54,420 nt of DNA. Source: an uncultured Methanobrevibacter sp. GTDB lineage: Archaea; Methanobacteriota; Methanobacteria; Methanobacteriales; Methanobacteriaceae. Below the pieces are notes generated by a model. It saw only the letters and a program-made list of their open reading frames with translations. It ran no database searches and was not told the DNA's origin. The first letter of the stretch is position 1. Each line of letters starts with the position of its first letter. The stretch is taken from NCBI GenBank assembly GCA_902771225.1, contig CACXWH010000003.1:1-54420 (forward strand), written 5' to 3'. Made by a program: the position numbers and the translations under genes. Shown here one piece after another: positions 17,142-25,216 of this stretch.

Positions 17142-17306
17142 GAAATTAAATATGATAAACATATTTAATTTCGTGAGAGTAGTTATATGTTTTATTAAAT
17201 TAGAAAAGAGAGATAAACTAATTTAATAATAATCGGAGTGTAGTATTTGTTTTTACAAACAACACAAAAGTAATATGAAATTAGATATTTTGGCATAACT
17301 AATTTC
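17142..17306. repeat. Cluster of four inverted repeats upstream of feoB1
   Basis: Four hairpin-forming inverted repeats lie in 165 bp. They are GAAATTAAATATG/CATATTTAATTTC (13-bp arms, 17142-17172), TTATTAAATTAG/CTAATTTAATAA (12-bp arms, 17192-17229), TTGTTT/AAACAA (17247-17262), and GAAATTAG/CTAATTTC (17277-17306). All arms are perfect, and three repeats share an AAATTA core. They may be operators, or hairpins of an untranslated RNA or small RNA made upstream of feoB1. A TATA-like TTTAATATATAAAT lies at about 17123-17136. Confidence 0.6.
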
Positions 17307-17358
17307 TATCACTTATTTATTATTGTTATTAGTTATCATATATTAATCTTTTTATTTT

Positions 17359-17452
17359 TTTTAGGAATGCCTAAAATTATTAAAAGTTTGGTATGCCTAA
17401 ACATTTATATACAATTAAAAATAAACTTTTTAGTAGGTTTAGGTTAACCTAA
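17359..17452 (+). promoter_or_regulatory. feoB1 promoter with putative iron-regulator boxes
   Basis: Three related sites surround a TATA box. TTTTAGG-AATG-CCTAAAA (17359-17376) is an inverted repeat with 7-bp arms. TTTGGTATGCCTAAA (17387-17401) ends 2 bp before the TATA box TTTATATA (17404-17411). TTAGGTTAACCTAA (17439-17452) is a perfect 14-bp palindrome near the expected transcription start. TTAGG/CCTAA half-sites are like those bound by DtxR/IdeR-type iron repressors, so binding of an iron-responsive repressor over this promoter is a natural reading; the regulator itself is not in the window. Confidence 0.65.
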
Positions 17453-17575
17453 TTATTTTTTTTTTTAAGTGGTTGAACATAAACTAAAATGATTTTTTTA
17501 AGAGGGGGATGTTATTAAGATTAAATTCTTAATATATTTTTCTCTATAAATACAATTATATGGGAGAAATGGTTA

Positions 17576-19594
17576 ATGGGAGAATTAATTGTAGGATTAG
17601 CAGGAAACCCGAATGTGGGTAAAACTACAGTTTTCAATCAATTAACTGGTATGCGTCAACATGTAGGAAACTGGCCTGGAAAAACTGTTGAAAGAGCAGA
17701 AGGTAGTTTCAAACATGGAAGCTATGACTATGATATAGTCGATTTACCAGGAAATTATGCATTAAGTGCTCACTCCATGGAAGAAATCGTATCGAGGGAT
17801 TTCATTGTAGATGATGACTCTGATGTAATTATAAATGTGGTTGATGCTGCTAATCTGGAACGTAATTTGTACTTAACAGTTCAGATGATGGAACTGGGAG
17901 CAAATCTTGTCATGGCACTTAACATGAATGATTTTGCTAAGAAAAAAGATTACATTATTGATATTAAATTAATGAGTGAACTATTAGGTTTTCCAGTAGT
18001 TGAAGTTAATGCAAAAACCAAAGATGGCTTTGATAAATTATTGTCAATTGTCGAAAAACAATCCAAAAAACATATAGACACTAGTAAAAAATTGTCTTAT
18101 GGTAATGACATTAAAGGTCACTTAATGGATTTGCAAGAATTGATTGAACAGGATAATAATTTAATGGATGTTCCTTCAGTTTGGACTGCAATCAAATTAT
18201 TGGAAAAAGATTCAATAGTTATTGAAAAAGTTCAAGGATCTTCTAAAAGTTCTCAAATTTTTGCTGAAGTAGATAAGGTAAGTAAGCATTTATATGATGT
18301 GTATAATGAAAGTCCAGAAGAAGTTATTGCAAATGCAAGGTATGCATTTATCGATGGTTTAATAGCTGAATCTGTAAAAAAACCGGCGGTTGAAAAAGAA
18401 ACTACGACTGATAAAATTGATAAAATTGTTACAAATAGAATTTTAGCTCCGTTTATATTTATTATAATTATGTGGGCAATGTTTCAGTTGACATTCACTA
18501 TTGGTGCTCCTTTCCAAGATATGGTTGGAGGATTTTTTGACGCACTCAAAGAAATTGTAGGAGGATATATCTCTAATGAGCTTTTATCCTCATTTATCTG
18601 TGATGGTATCATTGGAGGTGTAGGAGGCGTTCTTGAGTTTCTACCAATTATTATTCTAATGTTCTTATTTTTGAGCATACTGGAAGATTCAGGATATTTA
18701 GCAAGAGCGGCATTTACTTTAGATATAATCATGCACAAAGTCGTAGGACTTCACGGTAAAGCATTTATTCCTATGATTTTAGGATTTGGTTGTGGCGTAC
18801 CTGCAATCATGGCAACTAGGACAATGGAAAATGAAGGTGACCGTATGCTTGCAATGATGCTTGTTCCATTCATGTCTTGTACTGCCAGGTTACCAATTTA
18901 CGGTATTTTTATAGCAGCATTTTTCGCTGAAAACCAAGGTAATATGTTGCTTGTTATTTACTTGCTAGGTATTGTTGTAGCACTTATTGTTGCAGCTATT
19001 CTTAAAAGAACTCTCTTTAAAGGATTATCCACTCCATTTGTTATGGAATTGCCAACCTATAAAATACCTTCTATAAAAGGTGTGTTATTACACACTTGGG
19101 AAAAAGTAAAAGGATTTTTAAGAAAAGCAGGTACTATAATTCTTGCCTGTTCAATCGCATTATGGATTTTACAAAATATTTACCCATGGGGAGGAACAGA
19201 TCCTCAAATGAGTCTTTTAGGTATTATTGGTAGTGTAATTTCTCCAATCTTTGCCCCATTAGGATTTGGAACATGGCAAGCTGCTGTTGCTATTATTGCA
19301 GGATTAGCTGCTAAGGAAGTTGTAGTTGCAACATTTGGTACATTAGCAGGTATGGAAGAAGATGATGAGGAAGGAATAACTAATTTAATACATGATACAT
19401 TTAATCCTTTGTCTGCGTTTTCATTCATGGCATTTACTTTATTGTACACTCCATGTTTTGCAGCTATCGGTGCAATCAAGCAAGAAACTAATAGTTATAA
19501 ATGGCCGTTAACTATGTGTGCTATTACATTAGTCACTGCTTATATTGTTTCATTTTTAATCTTCCAAATTGGAGGATTGGCAGGATTCGGTTAA
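17576..19594 (+). CDS. feoB: Ferrous iron transporter FeoB, copy 1
   Basis: A 672-residue FeoB. The N-terminal GTPase domain has G1 GNPNVGKT (residues 10-17), a T-containing G2 region, G3 DLPG and G4 NMND. It is followed by a helical regulatory domain (about 175-270) and a membrane domain from about 285 with the two Gate motifs, [10 protein letters not shown] and a second set near the C-terminus. FeoB moves Fe2+ across the cytoplasmic membrane. It is followed by feoA and a cysteine-rich small protein, and the whole cassette is repeated downstream. Its first 470 bases are about 96 percent identical to copy 2, while flanking parts differ much more. The 5' leader from the likely start is long (about 140 bp). 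Confidence 0.96.
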   Translation: MGELIVGLAGNPNVGKTTVFNQLTGMRQHVGNWPGKTVERAEGSFKHGSYDYDIVDLPGNYALSAHSMEEIVSRDFIVDDDSDVIINVVDAANLERNLYLTVQMMELGANLVMALNMNDFAKKKDYIIDIKLMSELLGFPVVEVNAKTKDGFDKLLSIVEKQSKKHIDTSKKLSYGNDIKGHLMDLQELIEQDNNLMDVPSVWTAIKLLEKDSIVIEKVQGSSKSSQIFAEVDKVSKHLYDVYNESPEEVIANARYAFIDGLIAESVKKPAVEKETTTDKIDKIVTNRILAPFIFIIIMWAMFQLTFTIGAPFQDMVGGFFDALKEIVGGYISNELLSSFICDGIIGGVGGVLEFLPIIILMFLFLSILEDSGYLARAAFTLDIIMHKVVGLHGKAFIPMILGFGCGVPAIMATRTMENEGDRMLAMMLVPFMSCTARLPIYGIFIAAFFAENQGNMLLVIYLLGIVVALIVAAILKRTLFKGLSTPFVMELPTYKIPSIKGVLLHTWEKVKGFLRKAGTIILACSIALWILQNIYPWGGTDPQMSLLGIIGSVISPIFAPLGFGTWQAAVAIIAGLAAKEVVVATFGTLAGMEEDDEEGITNLIHDTFNPLSAFSFMAFTLLYTPCFAAIGAIKQETNSYKWPLTMCAITLVTAYIVSFLIFQIGGLAGFG

Positions 19595-19628
19595 GTGAAA
19601 TTAGAAATATCTAATTTTCACTTTTTTA
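19593..19628 (+). terminator. Hairpin after feoB1
   Basis: AAGTGAAATTAGA (19593-19605) pairs with TCTAATTTTCACTT (19610-19623) with one bulged base, followed by T residues. It begins on the feoB1 stop codon and may partly end transcription before feoA1, lowering feoA1 relative to feoB1 or isolating it. Confidence 0.6.
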
Positions 19629-19719
19629 TAATTTTTAGTCATGATTAAATATTTGTTGGAGTACATAAAATAAATCAATGAAATTTTATGCCTAAATTTA
19701 TGGAATTGATGGTGATATT

Positions 19720-19947
19720 ATGAAAACCTTAAAAGATACAAAACCTGGTGAAACTGTTACTTTAGTTAAATATCATAACGCTGGGGATGTTGATTTAAGA
19801 AGACATTTGTTGGGTATGGGTTTTGTTAAAGGAGCTAAAATTACTGTTAAAAAAGTAGCTACTTTCGGTGATCCTATTGAAATGTCTGTAAAAGGATATG
19901 ACATTTGTCTTCGTAAAGAAGAAGCTGAAAACATTGAAGTGGAATAA
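19720..19947 (+). CDS. feoA: FeoA-like SH3-domain protein, copy 1
   Basis: A 75-residue protein of the FeoA family. It starts MKTLKDTKPGETVTLVKYH and has RRHLLGMGFVKGAKI and the final strand YDICLRKEEAENIEV, which is the small SH3-like fold. FeoA is thought to bind FeoB on the cytoplasmic side and to stimulate transport. GGTGAT lies 4 bp before the ATG. It sits 125 bp after feoB1 and 55 bp before the cysteine-rich peptide. A TATGCCTAAA half-box (about 19687-19696) precedes it, like those of the other feo promoters, but no convincing TATA box follows. Confidence 0.93.
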   Translation: MKTLKDTKPGETVTLVKYHNAGDVDLRRHLLGMGFVKGAKITVKKVATFGDPIEMSVKGYDICLRKEEAENIEVE

Positions 19948-20002
19948 CTTCAATCTTTTTCATTTATTTTTTTTAGACTAATTTTATTAACGGTGTTATA
20001 TA

Positions 20003-20191
20003 ATGAAATGCAAAATGTGTGGTTTTGAATTTGATGAAAATAAATTGGAAAATAGGGGATGTTCTAGTTGCGGTAAACATGGATGCAACAGTATTCATTG
20101 CCCTAACTGTGGTTTTGGAAATTCTCCTGATTTAGAGCAGGAATTTGAATTTATTTTAAAATTAAAGGATAAATTAAAAAATAGAAAATAA
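20003..20191 (+). CDS. Feo-associated cysteine-rich small protein, copy 1
   Basis: A 62-residue protein with CKMC, a CSSCGKHGC cluster and CPNCGFG, enough cysteines for two zinc or iron-sulfur sites, then a charged helical C-terminus (EFEFILKLKDKLKNRK). It is the third gene of the feoB-feoA cassette and its homologue occupies the same position in the second cassette. FeoC in bacteria is a small, sometimes cysteine-rich winged-helix protein, but this one looks like a double zinc ribbon and I would not call it FeoC. A role as iron chaperone, sensor or FeoB partner is inferred from synteny only. Confidence 0.8.
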   Translation: MKCKMCGFEFDENKLENRGCSSCGKHGCNSIHCPNCGFGNSPDLEQEFEFILKLKDKLKNRK

Positions 20192-20519
20192 TCTTCAAAT
20201 TAATTTTTTCATGCTTTTAATAATTTTTTAAAAATTGAGTAATATTCATATTATTCAAGTGCTTTGCCCACATACCCATTATAATGGCTTTGCTCATTAT
20301 ATCAACCTTAATTGTTCATTTATAAGTATTATATTTTTTACTTATAAGCAAATTCCAAATTTTTTTGGTATACCTAAATACTTATATAATATTAAAACTA
20401 ATTTAATTATAGGTTTGGTTTTTCATGATTTTTGATAGGCTTAAACTGAATAATTTTTTTAGTATGGGTTTATATTTTTTTAGAGTATTATTATCTGAAA
20501 TGAAAATGAGGTATGTTTG
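20192..20519. other. Intercassette region before feoB2
   Basis: These 328 bp separate the two feo cassettes. They hold the feoB2 box and TATA box (20364-20389, listed apart) and an AT-rich leader of about 110 bp. Open frames across it lack ribosome binding sites and known motifs. I see nothing else here. Confidence 0.6.
20364..20389 (+). promoter_or_regulatory. feoB2 promoter: iron-type box and TATA box
   Basis: TTTGGTATACCTAAA (20364-20378) matches the feoB1 box TTTGGTATGCCTAAA at 14 of 15 bases. TTATATAA (20382-20389) follows after 3 bp, the same arrangement as at feoB1, where the gap is 2 bp. Conserved box-TATA spacing in otherwise unlike sequence supports a real regulator site covering the transcription factor B/TATA region. 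Confidence 0.7.
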
Positions 20520-22538
20520 ATGAAAAAATTGATTGTAGGATTAGCAGGAAACCCGAATGTGGGTAAAACTACAGTTTTCAATCAATTAACTGGTATGCAT
20601 CAACATGTAGGAAACTGGCCTGGAAAAACTGTTGAAAGAGCAGAAGGTAGTTTCAAACATGGAAACTATGGCTATGATATAGTCGATTTGCCAGGAAATT
20701 ATGCATTAAGTGCTCACTCCATAGAAGAAATCGTATCTAGGGATTTCATTGTAGATGATGACTCTGATGTAATTATAAATGTAGTTGATGCAGCTAATCT
20801 GGAACGTAATCTGTACTTAACCGTGCAAATGATGGAACTGGGAGCAAATCTTGTCATGGCACTTAACATGAATGATTTTGCTAAGAAAAAAGATCACATC
20901 ATTGATATTAAATTAATGAGTGAACTATTAGGTTTCCCAGTAATTGAAGTTAATGCAAAAACCAAAGACGGTTTTGATGAATTATTAACTACTGTTGAAA
21001 AAGCTTCTAAAAATCCAATAGATTCAAGTGCTAAATTATCCTATGGTGATGAATTAAAAGAACATTTATCTGATCTTCAAGCATTAATTGAACAAGATAA
21101 GAATTTACTGGATGTACCATCTATTTGGACTGCGATTAAGTTATTAGAGAAAGATTCAATTGTTATACAAAAAGTTCAACAATCCGCTATTAGTTCTAAA
21201 ATCATGATGGAAGTTGACAAAGTAAGTAAACACCTTATTGATATATATAATGAAGGTGCAGAAGAGGTTATTGCAAATGCAAGATATGCATTTATCAGTG
21301 GTTTAATGGCCGAATCAGTTAAAAAACCGCAAGTAGAAAAAGAAACAACTACTGATAAAATTGATAAAATCATTACAAATAGACTTTTAGCTCCTTTTAT
21401 TTTCCTTGGTATAATGTTTTTGATGTTTCATTTAACATATACAATAAGTGCTCCTTTTCAGGGCATGATTGATAATGGATTTATCATGTTGGCTGATTTT
21501 GTAGCAGGATATATTTCCAATGAATATTTACGTTCATTCGTCTGTAATGGTATTATTGGTGGTGTAGGTGGTGTTCTTGTATTCCTGCCAATTATTATTC
21601 TGATGTTTTTATTCTTAAGTATTTTAGAGGATTGCGGTTATCTTGCAAGAGCAGCATTTACACTTGATATTATTATGCATAAATTAGTAGGACTTCACGG
21701 TAAAGCATTTATTCCTATGATTTTAGGATTTGGTTGTGGCGTACCTGCAATCATGGCAACCAGAACAATGGAAAATGAATCTGACCGTTTATTAGCAATG
21801 ATGCTTGTTCCTTTTATGTCTTGTACGGCTAGAGCACCAATTTATGCAATTTTTGTTGCAGCATTTTTCGCCCAATACCAAAGTATCATGGTAACCTTGA
21901 TGTATGTTATTGGTATTGTTGTAGCACTATTGGTTGCAGCTATTCTTAAAAGAACTTTATTTAAGGGAATGTCTGCACCATTTGTTATGGAACTTCCAAC
22001 ATACAAAATTCCTTCTTTAAAAGGCGTATTGCTTCACACATGGGAGAAAGTGAAAGGATTCTTAAGAAAAGCAGGTACTATTATCCTTGTCTGTTCTATT
22101 GTTTTATGGATTTTAAGTAGTTACCCATGGGGTGTGAAATATGGATCTGAACAAAGTGTTTTGGGTATGATTGGTAATGTTGTTGCTCCAATTTTTGCTC
22201 CTTTAGGATTTGGAACCTGGCAAGCGACTGTAGCTATTATTTCAGGTTTAGCTGCTAAAGAAGTTGTTGTTTCAACATTCGGTACATTAGCAGGTATGCA
22301 AGGAGATGATGGAGATGGAATTACTTCATTGGTGCATGATACATTCACACCATTGTCAGCATTCTCATTCATGGTATTTGCATTGCTTTATATTCCGTGT
22401 GTTGCATCTATTGGTGCAATCAAACAGGAAACTAACAGTTTTAAATGGCCATTAATAATGTGTGGTATTACTTTAGTAACTGCATATATTGTATCCTTCT
22501 TAGTTTTCCAAATTGGAGGATTAGCAGGATTTGGATAA
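20520..22538 (+). CDS. feoB: Ferrous iron transporter FeoB, copy 2
   Basis: A 672-residue FeoB with the same domain plan as copy 1: GTPase G1 [16 protein letters not shown], helical linker, and a membrane domain with [10 protein letters not shown]. It starts at ATG 20520 with GAGGT about 9 bp upstream; a TTG one codon earlier is less likely. The membrane domain differs from copy 1 at many places (for example [17 protein letters not shown] against IIMWAMFQLTFTIGAPF) and the linker is clearly divergent, so the two may differ in affinity or regulation. Near-identity is limited to the first 470 bases and a 75-base patch at 21687-21761. It is followed by a second feoA and cysteine-rich peptide. 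Confidence 0.96.
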   Translation: MKKLIVGLAGNPNVGKTTVFNQLTGMHQHVGNWPGKTVERAEGSFKHGNYGYDIVDLPGNYALSAHSIEEIVSRDFIVDDDSDVIINVVDAANLERNLYLTVQMMELGANLVMALNMNDFAKKKDHIIDIKLMSELLGFPVIEVNAKTKDGFDELLTTVEKASKNPIDSSAKLSYGDELKEHLSDLQALIEQDKNLLDVPSIWTAIKLLEKDSIVIQKVQQSAISSKIMMEVDKVSKHLIDIYNEGAEEVIANARYAFISGLMAESVKKPQVEKETTTDKIDKIITNRLLAPFIFLGIMFLMFHLTYTISAPFQGMIDNGFIMLADFVAGYISNEYLRSFVCNGIIGGVGGVLVFLPIIILMFLFLSILEDCGYLARAAFTLDIIMHKLVGLHGKAFIPMILGFGCGVPAIMATRTMENESDRLLAMMLVPFMSCTARAPIYAIFVAAFFAQYQSIMVTLMYVIGIVVALLVAAILKRTLFKGMSAPFVMELPTYKIPSLKGVLLHTWEKVKGFLRKAGTIILVCSIVLWILSSYPWGVKYGSEQSVLGMIGNVVAPIFAPLGFGTWQATVAIISGLAAKEVVVSTFGTLAGMQGDDGDGITSLVHDTFTPLSAFSFMVFALLYIPCVASIGAIKQETNSFKWPLIMCGITLVTAYIVSFLVFQIGGLAGFG

Positions 22539-22589
22539 GTGAACAGTTGAAATGAGGATTAGTTTTCCTAATTTTCTTTTTTTTTAATT

Positions 22590-22668
22590 TTTAGTTTAAA
22601 CTAAATATTTATATAATACTTTTCATAAAGTTAAGTATACCTAAAAATAAATTTTTATTTGCCTAAAA
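22590..22668 (+). promoter_or_regulatory. feoA2 promoter region with palindrome, TATA box and CCTAAA half-boxes
   Basis: TTTAGTTTAAACTAAA (22590-22605) is a perfect 16-bp palindrome ending 2 bp before the TATA box TTTATATAATA (22608-22618). Two half-boxes follow, TATACCTAAA (22636-22645) and TTGCCTAAAA (about 22659-22668). The order operator-TATA is that of both feoB promoters, so feoA2 and the following peptide probably have their own iron-responsive promoter. Confidence 0.55.
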
Positions 22669-22698
22669 ATTTATTTTATTATTTTGAAATGTGATAAA

Positions 22699-22926
22699 AT
22701 GAAAACCTTAAAAGATACAAAGCCCGGTGAAACTGTAACTATTGTCAAGTATCACAAAACGGGAGATATTGATTTGAGAAGACACTTATTAGGTATGGGT
22801 TTTGTTAAAGGAGCTGAGATTACAGTTAAAAAAGTAGCTACTTTTGGCGATCCGATTGAAATGAGTGTCAAAGGATATTCCGTATGTCTTCGTAAAGATG
22901 AAGCTAAAAATATTGAAGTTAAATAA
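22699..22926 (+). CDS. feoA: FeoA-like SH3-domain protein, copy 2
   Basis: A 75-residue FeoA, differing from copy 1 at only a handful of positions (for example VTIVKYHKTGDIDLRRH). The ATG at 22699 is chosen because it gives the same length as copy 1 and is preceded by GTGAT 3 bp upstream; a TTG at 22684 would add five residues. It follows feoB2 by 160 bp, a space that contains its own likely promoter, and precedes the second cysteine-rich peptide gene. Confidence 0.93.
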   Translation: MKTLKDTKPGETVTIVKYHKTGDIDLRRHLLGMGFVKGAEITVKKVATFGDPIEMSVKGYSVCLRKDEAKNIEVK

Positions 22927-22971
22927 CTTCATTTTTTTATTTTTTTTCTATTTTTTTAGGTGGTGTTATCT

Positions 22972-23172
22972 ATGAAATGTAGGATGTGTGGTTTTGAATT
23001 TGATGAAAATGAATTGGAAAACCGCGGATGTTCCAATTGTGGAAAACATGATAACTGCAGACAGGTGCACTGTCCGAACTGTGGCTTTGGTAATCATCCG
23101 GAATTTGAAGAGGAATTCGAGTTTATAGTTAAACTTAAGGAAAGATTTAAAAAGCGAAAATCAACAAATTAA
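22972..23172 (+). CDS. Feo-associated cysteine-rich small protein, copy 2
   Basis: A 66-residue homologue of the peptide at 20003-20191, with CRMC, CSNCGKHDNC and CPNCGFG and a charged tail (FEFIVKLKERFKKRK). The ATG at 22972 is favoured over an upstream GTG at 22960 because GGTGGTG lies just before it. Its TAA stop overlaps the TAA stop of the convergent cbiO gene in a shared TTAA. The repetition of this third gene in both cassettes argues that it belongs to the iron system. Confidence 0.8.
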   Translation: MKCRMCGFEFDENELENRGCSNCGKHDNCRQVHCPNCGFGNHPEFEEEFEFIVKLKERFKKRKSTN

Positions 23173-24008
23173 CTTTTTTTTATTTTCATTATTTCATCAA
23201 TTACTTCATCTAGATTAATTTTTGTCGTATCAACATTAAATCCTTTTTCTTTTAGTTTATATAAAATTTCTGTTGTTATTGGAGCTTTTAAATGTGCTTT
23301 TTTTAATAATTCTTTATTGGAGAATATTTCATGTTTATCTCCTCTTGCAAGAAGTTCTCCTTCATATAAGACAAAAATTTTTTCGGCAAAACCGTTTACC
23401 ATTTCTATATCATGTGATGATATCACAATGCTCATTCCATCTTTGTTTAAATTATTTAAAATAGTTAATACTTGGTCTACACCTTGTGGATCCAGTCCTG
23501 CTGTTGGCTCATCGAGTATCATTATTTCAGGTCGCATAGCTATTATTCCGGCAATAGCTACTCTTTTTTGTTGGCCTCCACTTAAATGGTGGGGTGTTTT
23601 ATCTTTAAACTTTTTCATTCCAACTAATTCCAATGCTTCATTCACCCGTTTTTCTACTTCTTCATAATCTAATCCTAAATTCATCGGGCCAAATGCAACA
23701 TCTTCTTTTACTGTTGGTGCAAATAATTGGTCATTTGGGTCTTGAAACACGATTCCAACTTTTTGTCTAATTTCTAAAAGTGTTTTTTTATCATATTCCA
23801 TTTTTTTTCCATCTAGTTCTAGATATCCTGATGTAGGTTCTGTTAATCCATTGAAATGGGAAAACAATGTTGATTTTCCAGCACCGTTTGGTCCCATTAT
23901 TGCAACTTTCTCTCCTTTAAAAATTTCCATATTAACATTTTTCAATGCACGGGTTCCATCAGGGTATGTGTAACTTAAGTTTTTTACGGATAGATGTGAT
24001 TCATTCAT
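23169..24008 (-). CDS. cbiO: Cobalt/nickel ECF transporter ATPase CbiO
   Basis: A 279-residue ATP-binding protein with Walker A GPNGAGKST, Q-loop VFQDPNDQLF, signature LSGGQQKRVAIAG, Walker B MILDEPTAGLD and switch SSHD. The FQDPNDQ motif is typical of ECF-type energising subunits. It powers uptake with CbiQ, CbiM and CbiN, encoded upstream in the order M-N-Q-O, with 13 bp between cbiQ and cbiO. Its stop codon overlaps that of the convergent Feo-associated peptide gene. Whether the ion is cobalt or nickel cannot be read from this subunit. Confidence 0.93.
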   Translation of the reverse strand: MNESHLSVKNLSYTYPDGTRALKNVNMEIFKGEKVAIMGPNGAGKSTLFSHFNGLTEPTSGYLELDGKKMEYDKKTLLEIRQKVGIVFQDPNDQLFAPTVKEDVAFGPMNLGLDYEEVEKRVNEALELVGMKKFKDKTPHHLSGGQQKRVAIAGIIAMRPEIMILDEPTAGLDPQGVDQVLTILNNLNKDGMSIVISSHDIEMVNGFAEKIFVLYEGELLARGDKHEIFSNKELLKKAHLKAPITTEILYKLKEKGFNVDTTKINLDEVIDEIMKIKKS

Positions 24009-24021
24009 AATCTCAGCCCCA

Positions 24022-24852
24022 TTAATTTATAGATAAGTTCTCTCCAAAGTATCCTAACTGATTTGAATATTTAATTATAATGATTTGTAATATAATGACT
24101 AATATTATTATGGTGGAAATATATATGTAGTCTGATTTTTCAAGGGATGTCTTTTCATTAAATAAATCAGATTTATCAGAAAATCCGCGGCTAATCATGC
24201 TTTTATAAACTCTTTCACCTTGTTCATATGATTTAACAAACATCATGGCAATTGAATATCCTACTTGTTTTATTCTCCATTTGTAAGGTGTTAATTTGGA
24301 GTGAATATGAAAGTTTCTTGATTTTTGTGATTTTCTAATTGCTGCAAGTTCATCAATAAATACAAATAAAAACCTTACCATAATACTTAAAATCATTGCC
24401 AAATCTTTTGGCATTTTTAATCTTCTAAATGAAGCAACAATTTGTTGCATTGGACTTGTAGAAGATAAAATCACAATTGATGTTAATGAAACAATCATCC
24501 TAGTAATTAACAATATTGCCCAATTTAATCCAGTATCCGTTATTTTAATCCATGAATATGACCATAAAATATTTCCTGGATGAATAAATGGTTGAAAAAT
24601 AATTATTGCTCCTCCAAAAGGAAGTAATAATGCAATTCTTTTAAATGAGTCGATGTATGATAATTTAGCTATTTTAATAATTATTAACAGGAAAATTTCT
24701 AGAATAATTGGTATAAAAATGTTATTTGAAAAAGCAGCAATAACTATGATAAATACTGTAGAAATTAATTTAATTCTTCCATCTAATCTATGAATTGGAC
24801 TGTCCTTTGATGCTAGTTCATCTAGGTTAAGAGCTTTTGTAATATCAGCCAT
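24022..24852 (-). CDS. cbiQ: Cobalt/nickel ECF transporter transmembrane protein CbiQ
   Basis: A 276-residue membrane protein with about five helices. It contains FRRLKMPKDLAMILSIMVRF and, further on, MMFVKSYEQGERVYKSMISRG; the second is the conserved coupling helix of ECF T-subunits that contacts the ATPase. The N-terminus (SPIHRLDGRIKLI) also fits the family. It follows cbiN by 75 bp, a gap with a small hairpin over the cbiN stop, and precedes cbiO by 13 bp. Confidence 0.92.
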   Translation of the reverse strand: MADITKALNLDELASKDSPIHRLDGRIKLISTVFIIVIAAFSNNIFIPIILEIFLLIIIKIAKLSYIDSFKRIALLLPFGGAIIIFQPFIHPGNILWSYSWIKITDTGLNWAILLITRMIVSLTSIVILSSTSPMQQIVASFRRLKMPKDLAMILSIMVRFLFVFIDELAAIRKSQKSRNFHIHSKLTPYKWRIKQVGYSIAMMFVKSYEQGERVYKSMISRGFSDKSDLFNEKTSLEKSDYIYISTIIILVIILQIIIIKYSNQLGYFGENLSIN

Positions 24853-24916
24853 ATTATTTCTCTGTAAATTTTTATTATATATTATAATTGGTATGTAAAA
24901 AGGAGTATAAAAAGAT

Positions 24917-24935
24917 GAAGTTAGAATTTAACTTC
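24917..24935 (-). terminator. Hairpin over the cbiN stop codon
   Basis: GAAGTTA (24917-24923) and TAACTTC (24929-24935) form a 7-bp stem with a 5-nt loop that includes the cbiN stop. On the minus strand it is followed by a short T-rich stretch. It may partially end transcription between cbiN and cbiQ or protect the cbiMN message. Confidence 0.4.
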
Positions 24936-25215
24936 TTCTTTTTACGATTTCTGCAATTCCCCATCCGCATACAAGTGTCAGTACAACACCTAAAATAAGA
25001 ACACCTACTTCACCAATAGACTCAAAAGGTTCAAAGGTGTAGTCTGGGAATGGTGGGGTGATAACTACTGTTGCTTTATCTTCACTAACATTAGCATCTT
25101 CTGCAGATTTTTCTAATCCATCAGGATCTCCTGATGCTATAAAAGGAGCAAGACAGCAGATTATAACGGAAATTATAATTGCAATAATTATTAATGTTTT
25201 ATCACGTTTATCCAT
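24928..25215 (-). CDS. cbiN: Cobalt/nickel ECF transporter small subunit CbiN
   Basis: A 95-residue protein with two membrane helices (about residues 7-27 and 68-90) and an outside loop containing the family motif PDGLEKSAED. CbiN is the small accessory component that, with CbiM, forms the metal-selective core of the transporter. Its start is 1 bp after the cbiM stop, so translation is coupled. Confidence 0.92.
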   Translation of the reverse strand: MDKRDKTLIIIAIIISVIICCLAPFIASGDPDGLEKSAEDANVSEDKATVVITPPFPDYTFEPFESIGEVGVLILGVVLTLVCGWGIAEIVKRRS

Positions 25216-25216
25216 T

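Noticed and set aside
20003-20191. Naming the cysteine-rich Feo peptide FeoC
   Set aside because: FeoC is a winged-helix protein; this one looks like paired zinc ribbons and shares only position and cysteines.
20235-20435. Open frame in the feo intercassette region
   Set aside because: It runs across the feoB2 promoter boxes, starts without a usable binding site and encodes no recognisable motif.
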